Part shown: positions 34,700-45,200 of the stretch, piece by piece
Layout: each line of letters opens with the position of its first letter
How positions within the stretch are numbered: the stretch's first letter is position 1
NCBI GenBank assembly: GCA_023846275.1
Contig: JAIUJO010000290.1
Location: forward strand, 272,001 to 336,000
DNA length: 64,000 nt
Direction of reading: 5' to 3'
From: Vanilla planifolia
Taxonomy: Eukaryota; Streptophyta; Magnoliopsida; Asparagales; Orchidaceae
Notes under the pieces: generated by a model
The model's input: only the letters and a program-made list of their open reading frames with translations
What the model was told of the DNA's origin: nothing
The model's database searches: none
Translations under genes and position numbers: made by a program

Positions 34700-35135
34700 T
34701 GGATGTGTGGCATGGTTTGGCGTGATCATGTATTCAAATTATCATGGACACGTGGGATTGCGGGGAGGCACGATTCGAGCGGGCAGAATGGCACATGGTG
34801 AGCAGCGAGAGCCTATGTTGTACGGTGCCACGTGTGCACAAGAATTCAAATTTGGTACTTTAGCACTACAAAGGATACTATGGAAGAGAAAGGTGCTACA
34901 CGAGGCATGCAGTGCATGACAGGCTATGAGAAGTGCTCGTTTAATAGGCATGCATGCATGTGAATCGAAATCTTTTGCTTGAGCATGAAAAAGAACACTA
35001 TGAGAGGTGGATCCACTATGCAGGGTAGGTGGTGCAAGGTGGGCCAGGGCAAGCATGCATTTCACATGCACGAGTGCACTAGAATTCAAATTTGGTTCCT
35101 ATACGCTATAAAGGATGCTATGTGAGTAGGATTTG
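34700..35135 (+). promoter_or_regulatory. LINE L5 5' UTR: four ~110-120 bp tandem monomers
   Basis: An AGAATTCAAATTTGGT block recurs in varied form at about 34730, 34842, 34962 and 35082 (spacing 112, 120, 120). It is followed about 25 bases later by an AAAGGATACTATG-type block. The last unit has CTATAAAGGATG near 35104. The region is also CpG-richer than the rest of the element. Tandem 5' UTR monomers act as promoters in mouse L1; a similar role here is inference. Confidence 0.6.
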
Positions 35136-35465
35136 GCCTCTTGCGTGACATTTCGTTTGCATATTGCTATAGTAATTGGGAGGCTAATTCATATATGAAG
35201 GTAATTTCTACACCTAAAATTTTAAAGTTAATATTATTGTCTTGTTGTTTGGCTATATTGTTGTGTAGAAGTTCTTGTTATTCCTATTAGAAGAGCTTAC
35301 AATTGTTGTTGGAAGTGTTCACTATTGCTATTACTCTATTGTGCTGTAGTTATCTATTTAATTATGAGGTTGTTATACTGTGTTGTTGGAAATTGTGTTT
35401 GTTTTTTGCTATTATTGTTGGGGAAGTGCTGGAAATTGTTGGAAGTTAGTCTTGGCATCAGTAGG
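35136..35465 (+). other. LINE L5 5' UTR, part before ORF1
   Basis: About 330 bases shared with L4 (28434-28678) and L6 (43590-43926), including a TTGTTGTTTGGCTATATTG block and TTACTCTATTGTGCT. No coding signal matches the element's proteins, although short frames occur. Confidence 0.6.
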
Positions 35466-37330
35466 ATGACTGACAGTAAAGCATGCAAAAGCAATAAGAA
35501 AGGTAAGGGCAATGAATATGTATCTCCAATGCATATGAACTACAGATGGACAAGTGTAGCTATAATGCAAGTTCAACCAACAGAGATGTTTTAGCTGTTT
35601 CTATAATTGAATGTAAGATTGTTGTAAAGCCAAATGAAAGCGATACTTTAGTAGAATCTACTACAATTGATGTTGGCATAGGCATGGAAATTGCTAGAGA
35701 TGTTGATGTGATCAACTCATACATAGAAAAGAATGAAAGTGTGAGGAAACCACACTGCTTATCTAGTGGCAAATAGAATAAGAAAAATTCTATGAATGTG
35801 GATGTTGTAGTGTTGGAGAATAATAAATGTGTAGTTGGGATGAATGAGGCTAGTAACTAGGTTATCCCATGCAAGGTGAATGAAGCCCAAAAAATTGTTA
35901 ATGCGTAGCACCTTTCAACTAATGTAAGCTGAGATACAATAAGGATGGATGACGTGGTGAAGGAAACTAATTATTGTGATTTGAAAAAGGGAAACTTCGA
36001 CCAAAGAGAGCTTCAAGGATGCTTTGATAACTGAAAGAACATCCAATACAATAAATGCAACAGCTATGGAATGGTGTTCGTACATCGATGTTAAAGAGGT
36101 TGCTACAAAGGTGGTTGATTATGTTGTCCAAGATAAGATTATCATTCCAGACTCAATGTATAATTGGTGCAAGGAATTTGATCAATTTGATCTAGTAAGT
36201 AGGGTCTATGATAACAACCTCTCATTTTACATTATTGTAAGTGTATTACAACATAGATGAGGTCATTTTAAAAACTTCAAAATATAAGATCTCTCATGAA
36301 GTTACTTTTGCTGGCATTTTGATTCGATAAAAGATAAAAATGTAGTGTGGCTTTAGGGACCATTGCAATTGTTGGGCCAACTATGGGTTTGGATGTGCGG
36401 ACACTTAATTTTAGGCAAATGCTATGATAGTGATGTGTGCCAAAGTCTTGGTTAGATTCCTATTGCTTCCATCACTGTATTAGGATACAAAAAATATCTT
36501 ACATATTGCAAAAGCCATTAGAAAGCCAATCCTACTTGATAGTTGGAGTACTAATTTGCAATGATCATTTTATGCAAGGTTATGTGCAACGATAGATCTA
36601 TCTAAACCTTTAAAGCTGGGAATGTGGCTAAGCAGATAGTTGGGGAATACTTTCCAATTATTTGAGTATGAGGGCCTTCCTCTGATGTGCTTTCTTTGTG
36701 GCCATGTTGGCCATTACATGGAGCAATGCTCCATTATTAAGAAACATGTCGAATTATTAGGAGTTTGAAAGGAATGCAGCCTGTAAGAATGATGAGATTG
36801 ATAAAACAAGTCTAGGTAGTCGACATCATCAAGAATAAGGAATTCAAAGAGATGAAGACTTGAGAACGAGGAAAGGGTTAGACCCTTGGATGCTTGTACA
36901 ACTAAGGAGAAGGAGGACTATCATGATAGGGAAAGAAAAGGTTTTCAAAACTGTAGTTACACCAAACTATTAGAGGGAGGCCTGTGAGCATGAAAACAAT
37001 GGTGGGCCTGGTAGATACTTAAGTAAGCATAGAAATTCCTCTAATGCACATGATAGGGAACCATTTAAGCAAGTGTGGACTCATAAAAGTTTTGCTAGAC
37101 TACAGGTTAGGATTTAGGGGAATAAAATTATAAATAGAGGCCAGCTTGAGAAGATGTTTAGGGAAGAGTCCATTAACAGGAATGACAAGAGGTAGTAGGA
37201 TGGAGACATACATGGGGTGGTCCAAGTCATGGTATATTATAAAACAAAATGTGAAGAGAAGGTTTCCTCTCAAGTGCAGTACATAGGCTGAACAATCTAG
37301 AATAATATGCATGGTTTGAGAATAACTGGG
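35466..37330 (+). pseudogene. LINE L5 ORF1 (DUF4283-like and intact CCHC knuckle)
   Basis: Starts MTDSKACKSNKKGKGNEYVS at 35466. An acidic stretch is open at 35546-35776 in the next frame. The DUF4283-like region runs from ~36024 (MITERTSNTINATAMEW) through VVWLxGPLQLLGQLWVWMCG (near 36343) to ~36660. The zinc knuckle at 36688-36729 is complete: CFLCGHVGHYMEQC (C-x2-C-x4-H-x4-C). A Lys/Arg/Glu-rich tail follows. In active elements this protein coats the element RNA. Stops and frameshifts rule out function here. Confidence 0.82.
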
Positions 37331-39618
37331 AGAGCAAATATTGTTAAAACAAAACTTCACTAGTTGGGATGTTGGAGTGAAGATCTATGGGAGAGATTGG
37401 GCAATACAAGTAAGAAAAGAGGAATATTATCTTAACTTTCAAACATAATAGTAAGGAAGCCTATAGGTTTTTGGAATGTAGATTCTAATTCTCAATTTAG
37501 CTGCATGATGGGGATGAGAAGTGTGCCAAACTTAACGACTACTATGATGTAAATGAATAAGAGGAGAATTATATTCTCCTTATTAATGAAAAAAACTAGA
37601 AACTATAGCTAGAGGGGGAATTTGTGCAATCATGTGACAAAGTAATGGGGAGAGCATTGGTATCATATGTAGAATTTGTGAATAGAATTGATGGCATCAA
37701 CATATTAAAGTATGCTGTGAAGAAAGGGATATTTTGATGTTTAAAATCTGGGGAAGATGGGAATTTCTAATTACTTCAAAGTTTTTTTTTGGATGGTTGG
37801 GGGCTGGTTTTTGTAGAAACTTTAGTTTGCTAAATCTATACATGCAAGGTGTGCTAACAGTTCTAAAGTTGCATATTATTGTAGCAATCTTGGGTAGCTA
37901 TAGATTTTGGACAAGTTAGGAGAATAATTCTATTGTAAGTTATTATCTATGTAGGACTGGCAAATATGGCTAGAGCATTATCATTTGTGGTGTTAAGAAA
38001 ACTACAAGTAGTGTGCTGAATTTTAAAATATGTTGTAGTCTTGGTAGGAATGCAGCTAACTTGATCCTTAGAGGTTGTGTGTTGGAGGATATGATGGTGA
38101 TACTTATATTGTTATTGGGAATCCAAACTAAATATAGCTATGCTAAGTTTGGATAAGGGGAATCTTGACACCATTCTTGGAGGCTTGCTATGGTAATTTC
38201 TACTACAACAACAACTACAGCAGCACCAAATTCTACTGCACCATTTGCTTCTTATCATTATTGTCGTAAGAGTGTAAAATTGCTATGCATAGAGGTTTTT
38301 TACTGCATCATGAAGAATTGGTAGGACAAAGAGTATAAACAGGTGTACTCAAAAGTCATGAAATTGTTAGGAGCCATAGTTGAATTTTGCAAATGAAAAG
38401 AATGGCTAAAGTATACAAAGTCTCAAAATTCTAAAGGAGAAGCTTTAATTGTTGATGAAAACAAATATTGAACCTAGGTATATTGAGAGGTAAAGACTTC
38501 TATGAGCTATTGGTTGATGGGAATGAATATTGTATGTAGTTTCAAGCATTACTATGTGACTACCTATAAGAAACGAAAATTGTGTCATAGTTGCTATTAT
38601 TATTGGATGATCCAAACATTCAAGCAAGCTGAATCTATGGCTGGTAGAAACATTAGAAATTGTCATAGGGAGAATGTTGGTATCTATAGATGGCTACTTG
38701 ATGGTGCCAATATCAACAAAAATAAGCAATATTGGGGGTTCTTTGATAATGTTTTTTAAGGATTACTGCTACAGTGCAAATGCAATAGAAAATGCTACAA
38801 TAGTAACTACAGTAGTAGCAATTTTCACTATGGTTATTGCTTCTCCTCATTGTTGCTTGATGTGTATGAATTTGGTATGCTTAGATGACAATTGCTGCAC
38901 GATGAATAATTGGAAGGGCAAGGAGTTTAAGAATGTGTGTTCAAGAACCTTGGAAAATTTGGAAGTTTTAGGTGAATTTTGCAAAAAGGAAGAATGGAAA
39001 AAGCATACTAATTTTTTAAATACTAAAGAAGAGACATTAATTATTATTGGCAGCAACTATAACATCTTGATATATCGGGAGGTACAGTTTGCTATAGGTT
39101 ATTATGTAATGGGACCTAATATTGGAGATGTTTGTAAGCATTATTATTTCATTACTGGTAGAATGACCTTGTTCAATGTATTGTGTAGCTACTGCTACTA
39201 AAGGGAGGGTGGAAAGTGTAAGCAATCATATTATATGAATGGTAAAAACATTATAAAATGCCATGGAGAGAATGTGAGTACTCATGTTTTGTTGTATGGT
39301 GATGCAAATAGTAGTAATAATAAGCATGGGTATGGAGAATTTTGGTAGCATTTGTGTTGTCATTTTACAACAACTATAGTAACAACAATTGTAGCAATAA
39401 CTACAGCAGTAGGAAGGTTAGGGAAGAGCACGAGGAAGAAAAGTGTAGTTCATAAGTGTTGGCTACTCGTTTGGTACTTGGAAACAATATCAGGAAGATC
39501 AAGGGTTGAGATCGTGAACAACATCTCACATTTGTTATTACTACAACATTTTGAAAATCAGATGGGTTTAATGCTTGGTATAGTAGGGTAAACACTTATC
39601 TCATTTTTAATTAACATC
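37331..39618 (+). other. LINE L5 linker with tandemly doubled Cys/His-rich module
   Basis: Two related modules, about 38265-38745 and 38865-39347 (offset ~600 bp), each encode about 150 residues. The second is the clearest: open at 38674-39201 with CLDDNCCTMNNWKGKEFKNV, FCKKEEWKKHTNFLNTKEE and IGDVCKHYYFITGRMTLFNV. The first has MSYWLMGMNIVCSFKHYYVT. Modules are joined by Thr/Asn/Ser-rich spacers (for example 39350-39420). L7 carries the same pair. I know no family with this pattern. Regular Cys and His suggest metal binding, which is inference. Confidence 0.6.
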
Positions 39619-40340
39619 ATGTTCTCATAGATTGTTTAGAACATTAAGGGGATTCAAGAGACCAAAAAAAGTTTATTTACCTCATATTATTAGAGAACAC
39701 AATGCTTCAATGGTAGTATTGCTAGAAATAAGAGTTAGGAAGTTTGATAGAAGCCATGTGGATAAAGTGTTAGGAAAAATATGAATGTTTCATAATCAGC
39801 CTTCAGTGGGGCTTTCAGGAGGGATTGTTTTTGAAGTGGAGGGATTGGATGCCGATTGATATCACCTATACCTCATCGTAGATGTTTTCCTATTGTGCCA
39901 AAAATTGTATTGTTAGGACATGGCAGTGCTCGATTGTTTATGCTTCGAAGAATCACATAAAGTATAGAGATGTTTGGAACAACATTAGAAACAATGTTCA
40001 GTGCTTTGAGCCTCTTATGCTTATCGAGAATTTTAATGTGCTTCAATCATAGGAGGGAAAGAAGGGTGGAAAAAAATTCCTACATGACCAACCATAATAG
40101 AAATTCATTGATTTGTTGTAAGAAATGGAGCTTACTAGCCTTTCTTTTATGTGCAAATAGATATACTTGTTGCAACAACAAAGTTGGAAATTCAAGGTTT
40201 TTGGGAGAAGTTGGATAGGACCACTCTTAATGAAACAGGGCTAAGTGCCTTTCCTAACACTACTGTTACTAACCTCCCCTGTGTTGGCTCATGTCATTGG
40301 CCCATGTTGATTTCCTTTAAGGAAAAGTTGTTTATAAGAT
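39619..40340 (+). pseudogene. LINE L5 endonuclease
   Basis: ATG at 39619 followed by a stop-broken copy of the L7 start (MFSxIVxNIKGIQE). SVGLSGGIVFEVEGLDAD lies near 39808. The GDFN site reads IENFNVL near 40023-40043. The C-terminal block is FPNTTVTNLPCVGSCHWPML near 40251-40310, with the catalytic His kept as CHWPML. Frame changes lie near 39700, 39840 and 40150. Confidence 0.82.
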
Positions 40341-40890
40341 TGGAAGAAGATTGCAACTAAAAAATGTGTGGCTTACATTACTTAAGACATAGAAATTGTT
40401 CGTGGAGAATGGCATAGACCTGTAGGAAAAGACAAAATGCTTTGTTCATCAAGAAGCATTCGAAGGGCTATTGTTGCATTGAGAAGGTGGAGCAAAACGT
40501 AAATTGGTATTATTCATGAAAAGCATAGGAAACTGCAACTAGTAATGTAAAATATATAGATAAAAGAATCAAATTGGGGACTCAATGAGGATGAAAATAA
40601 TGCAATGGTTGAGGATATAAAGGCATATCTTAAGATGGTGACCTTGGAGGAGGCATGTTGGTGGTAGAGAGATAAAACTCAATGGGCCAAGATAAGGGAC
40701 CATAAAACTCACTTCTTTGATATTTCTATAGCTATAAATTTCAAAAAAATTACAGCCACTAGAGGAAAGATCAAGCTAAGAAATTATATAACTCACATAA
40801 TCACATCAAGGAATCCTTTATGTGTTTTTTTTTTTAAGAAATAGAGAAGTTAAGGTGACCCCAAAGATATTCCATCTGGTTCCCACTTGA
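40341..40890 (+). pseudogene. LINE L5 EN-RT connector
   Basis: A stop-broken version of the L7 segment at 54280-54830 (KNVWL..., RRAIVALRRWSKT-like near 40456, then RFF-like region near 40710). The blocks EEACWW and WAKIRDHKTHFFDI near 40650-40722 fit the W...GD.NTRFFH motif of the connector. Confidence 0.65.
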
Positions 40891-42030
40891 AGAAAATTAT
40901 GGTTGAGTAGGGAAACTTTCTTGTAGGCACGACTACTAATGATGAAATTAAAAGTGTTGTAATGTCAATAAAGCGGAACAAAACACGTAGCTTGGATGGT
41001 ATCTCAGTTGAGTTGATTACAGGTTATTGACACATCACACATCCAGATATCTTTATGATACATAAACAAGTTTTAATTGACTAAAAAATTCCTATGTAGT
41101 AGAAGGATACATTGGTTGTTCTAGTTTTAAAAATTTAAAGGGCTAACAAGTTGGTGCAATTCAGAGCCAACCTTTATAATACACACAAAATTATTGCAAA
41201 AATTAGGGTGGAAAGACTTAAGAGAGTTCTCCTAGCTATTATGGCAAAGGAGCAGGGGTTTTGTTCTAGGTCTTATAATCTCTGATAAATTTTTTTGGCT
41301 CAGGAATTGGCAGCACGTATGCACGCTTTGACATCCAAGGTTGGTCTCATGGTATTAAAGTTGGATATGGATCATGCATATGACAAAGTTAATTGAAACT
41401 TTACTACTTATATGTTGAAGCAGCTCCACCTCCCCAATAGATGGCGTTAGCAGGTGGAGCTTGAATTAAGAACCTCAGGCTTGGCATCCTTTTGAATGGG
41501 GTGCACCTACCATGGATTGGCTTCCAAAGGCATAAGACAAGGATGTCCTTTATCCCCATATTTGTTTACTATTATTTTTGATTATACTGCTATAGGTGGA
41601 GTACGACTTAGACATTAGGAATAGTATTATCTTAATTCTCCTCTTATTACTCATCTTCTTTATCTAGATGATGTGATGATTTATGCCCCTAGTATATATG
41701 CTACAACAAAAACTATTAGGGAAACATTAAAGCTCTATGAGAATCATTTAGGCTTGTCTATCAACATCATGAAGTTAAATTTATATCAAGCTTCTAATAT
41801 GAAATAATTGGTCCTTTTAGTTTCAATAAAGAAACTATAAGGTAAGGTTTTTAGCCACATAATTGATAAGGTGCATACATTTTTGGCAAAATGGATGGTG
41901 AGACCACTATCACTCACTAGGAGAATCACTGTGACTAATTCAATAATTTTATCTATTCTTGCTTACTATTTGGGACATTACTTGATGCCAAGTGGAGTTA
42001 TTAACAAATTAAGGAAGGCTATATGAAGTT
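40891..42030 (+). pseudogene. LINE L5 reverse transcriptase, catalytic DD kept
   Basis: All major blocks are readable: TNDEIKSVVMSIKRNKTRSL near 40940, the HKIIAKIRVERLKRVLL fingers block near 41185, motif A LKLDMDHAYDKVN at about 41355-41393, GIRQGCPLSPYLFTI at 41529-41573, motif C LYLDDVMIYA at 41658-41687, and the thumb (HIIDKVHTFLAKWMVRPLSL, then ITVTNSIILSILAYYLGHYL) to ~42010. YLDD replaces YADD; the two Asp are intact. Stops near 41280 and 41450 and frame shifts break it. Confidence 0.9.
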
Positions 42031-42610
42031 TTCTTGATTGGGGATGCTGCACAGAGGTCCATTCACTATGTTAACTAGAAGTTGGCTACCAAACCAAAGG
42101 AGCTGGGTGGATTGGGTATTCACAACTTGTTAAGGTGGTAGATTGCTGTTATTGGCAAGCAATTCAAACTCTTAATTGCAAGTGAGGATGATTGGTGGGT
42201 TCAAATATTTAGTAAGAAATATTTCACATTGCAAAACATGATGAAAATCTCACGTGGGGCTTCACATTCCTTTAAGCTTTTGGATCTAGCGTTGGATTGG
42301 GCACAACAAAACATAGTATGGAAAATTGTAAATGGTAAAATGATATACATTCTTAATGACTTGTAGCAATTATTGGAATGGATGAATTGCAGCATTAATT
42401 GTAGGAAAAATCATAAAATAATAAAGTTTATGGTTGGTGCTTTGTTCTTCCAATGGTTTAATAGGAATAAGTAGAAACATGGTGAAAATATGCTCAATTT
42501 TTAAGCTTTCCATTACCATATTCTACTATTATGTCTTCTATACTTGAGGCTCCAGCTTTTCTAATTCACAAAGTTGGAATCCAATTAGCCCCATGGGGCT
42601 CTCCGTAAAG
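42031..42610 (+). pseudogene. LINE L5 post-RT region, zf-RVT mostly deleted
   Basis: After the thumb, the element continues to ILNDL near 42350, where an internal deletion removes most of the zf-RVT-like region present in L1 and L6. It resumes with GALFFQWFNRNK near 42436, the block that normally lies between zf-RVT and RNase H. Confidence 0.6.
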
Positions 42611-43080
42611 CTGCAATGGACTTCTCCTCCCACGGGCTAGATTAAATGTAACTGTGATGTGACGTTGGCTATGAATTCAGTGGCTACTATTGGCCCAATA
42701 TTAAGAGAATACATGGGTAAACCTCTCAAATTCAAGGGGCAGAAAGTCATTTCAACCTCTTCATTATGGTGAAAATAATGGCAATGTTATATGCTTGGAA
42801 TAATCGAACTATCATTATGTAAATGCTACTATAATTAACTTGGAATTAGACTCCAATGATGTAGTTTTGAAGCTCAATGTGGTAATTCATACACATTCTG
42901 ATGCTCCCCATCCTTTCTAATCTATGTTTACCAATGTTATCAACTATGATCATTAACTGAAGGCATTTAGAATGATGCATGTGCTGTGGGAAAGGAATAC
43001 TGTTACACATTGGAATGCACATGAGGCCTTGTATTTTTTATTTTTTGGAGGAAAGTGGTATGCCTATTCCGAAACCACTT
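42611..43080 (+). pseudogene. LINE L5 RNase H, broken
   Basis: Starts WTSPPTGxIKCNCDVTLAMN near 42617 with the first Asp kept. Further blocks are REYMGKPLKFKGQKVISTSS near 42706, the SFxSMFTNVINYDH region near 42918 and AFRMMHVLWERNTVTHWNAH near 42966, where the last Asp is lost. Multiple stops. Confidence 0.8.
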
Positions 43081-43165
43081 AGTAAGCTTTAGTTTATTGA
43101 TTATGTATTGCAACTTCCATAAGAGGAGGTAACCTTGTAGGCTTTGTCTTTTTAGATTATCAAAG
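43081..43165 (+). other. LINE L5 3' tail abutting L6
   Basis: CCTTGTAGGCTTTG and AGATTATCAAAGGAACCCAA then ACACTTTG. The tail is shared with subfamily A copies although the coding part is diverged. There is no poly(A). L6 5' UTR starts within about 10 bases. Confidence 0.7.
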
Positions 43166-43926
43166 GAACCCAAACACTTTGAGAGAGAGATTTGGAGAGA
43201 GGAGATTTTGAGGTTTGATGGAGATTTCAAATAAATACCTCGACGATGGTACGGTCGGTGGTGCTGTTGATGTGCGGGACGTGGGGCTCAGATTTGTGTA
43301 GTAGTGCATTCAAATTGGTGTGTGTGTACAGGAGTGTGGAGAGGTGCACACTGGGCAAGCAGAGAGGCACATGGCAGGTAACATGCATTCTATAGTAGTA
43401 CATGTGCACGAGAATTTTAATTTGGTGCTAATGTGCTTCAAAGGACACTACGTGAGGTAGATTCTACAAAGTGCACTTTGTTAGGTGCATTGTGCACAGT
43501 GGGCTACGAGAAGCACATGTTTCACAAAAGAGAAAGCATAAGAATTCAAATTTGGTTCTTATACGATGTGAAGGGTGCTGTGTGAATAGAATTTGGCTTC
43601 TTGCATGACATTTCCTTTGCACATTATTGCAGCAACTATGAGGCTATTTCTATTGTGCAGGTAATTTGTACACTTAGAATTCAAAATTTCATATTGTTGT
43701 CTTGTTGATTGGTTTTATTACTATGTTGAAGTGTTTGTTGGTGCTACTAGAAGTGTTTGCTATTGTTGCTAGCAGTAGTTTGCTATTGTTATTACTCTAT
43801 CATGCTATAGCTATCTTTTTAATCACAAGGTTGTTGTGTTGTCTTGCTAGAAATTGTTTTTGTGTTGTGCTATTATTGTTGAGGAAGTGTTGGGAATTGC
43901 TAGAAGTGATTCTTTAAATGAGTAGG
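43166..43926 (+). promoter_or_regulatory. LINE L6 5' UTR with about three ~110-130 bp monomers
   Basis: Opens with a GAGAGAGATTTGGAGAGAGG block equal to the L5 start. The GAATTCAAATTTGGT-type block recurs at about 43303, 43411 and 43541 (spacing ~108 and 130), each followed by an AAGGACACTACGTGAG-type block. The part from ~43590 matches the 5' UTR of L4 and L5. A promoter role is inferred only from position and tandem structure. Confidence 0.6.
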
Positions 43927-45200
43927 ATGGCTGGCAGTAAAGCACGCAAAAGTAACAAGAAAGGCTAAGGAAATGAATATGTTTCCTCAATGTGGAATAG
44001 ACTACAGATGTGCAAATGCAGCTATAATGCATTTTCAATCAATAGAGATGTCGTTTTAAATGTTTCTATAGGTTAATGTGTGTTATTGTAGAGCCAATTG
44101 AAAGTGATACTTCAACAAAATCTGAATCAATTGGGGTTAGTGTGGGTGTAGGAATTACTAAAGATACTGATGAGTTTAATTAATGCATGTAAAGGAATGA
44201 AAGTGTTGGGGAGACCATATTATTTATTTAGTGGTAGTAGAGATAGGAAAAAGTGTATGAATGTGGATGCTATAGTGCTGGATAATACTGAATGTGATGC
44301 TGGGAGGAATGAGGCTTGGAACCAGGGATTGATGATGTGGTCCATCAAATAGGGTATTATGGTGAGGAAAAGGGGAAAATTCTAGCAAAGTGAGCTTCAA
44401 GGATGCTTTGATAACTAAAACAACATCCAATGCAATAAATAAAATAGCTACTGAAAGGCCTTCATACATTACTATTAAAGAAGTTGCTGTAAAGTTTGTT
44501 GATTATGTTATCCAAGATGAGATCATCATGTCAGATTCAACACGTGGTAGGTATAAGGAATTCTATCAATTTGATCTGATTGGAAAGAACTATCATATCA
44601 ACCTTCCATTTTACATTATTATAAGAAAATTACAACGTAGATGGGGTCATTTTTAAAAATTTTAGAATATTAGATCTCTCATCAGGTTTATTTTTATTGC
44701 ATTTCAATTTAATAGAAGAAAGAAATGTAGTGTGGCTTAGGGGACCTTGGAAGAAGAGTTAGAGGGGAAGGTAGTAAGCAAGAATGATGAGATTGATAAA
44801 GCAAGTCAAGGCAATCAGGATCATTAAGAATAAAGAATTTAGTGAGATGAAGGCTTGGGAACAAGGAAAGGGTTAGGCCCTTAGATGCTTGTACAACCAA
44901 GGAGAATGAGGGCTACAAAATATTTCTCAAAACTATAACTATTCCAAACTATTAGAGGTAGTCTAGTGGGCTTGAAAACTATAGTGGACTTAGCAAATTC
45001 TCAAGTAAGCATAGAAGTGTCTCCAATGCAAAAGGTAAGGAACCATTTAGGCAAATGTGGACCCTAAAAAATTCATCAAGACAGTAGGTTAAGATGTAGC
45101 CGAATCAAAGCACCAATAGGTGACAGCTCAAGGAGATTTATGAGGACACCAATGGGAAGGGGAGGATGCATCAGGATTGAGGCATACATGGGGAGTCCAA
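43927..45200 (+). pseudogene. LINE L6 ORF1 lacking the zinc knuckle
   Basis: Starts MAGSKARKSNKKG at 43927. The DUF4283-like start is open at 44390-44656 (MSFKDALITKTTSNAINKIA, later LPFYIIIRKLQRRWGHF). At ~44750 the sequence jumps from the block before the knuckle (TGTGGCTTAGGGGACCTTGG) straight to the tail (AGAAGAGTTAGAGG), so about 400 bp including the CCHC knuckle are deleted relative to L4. The Lys/Glu-rich tail follows to ~45200. Confidence 0.75.

Larger units (their letters stand above)
34581..43165 (+). mobile_element. L5: near full-length LINE (subfamily B), decayed
   Basis: About 8.6 kb with 5' UTR, ORF1, long linker, EN, RT, a shortened post-RT region, RNase H and 3' tail. The 5' UTR and ORF1 are close to those of subfamily A elements, while from ~37330 on the sequence pairs best with L7. 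It is either a chimaera of two subfamilies or a lineage whose 3' part diverged more. All frames contain stops. The RT keeps its catalytic DD. Confidence 0.88.
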
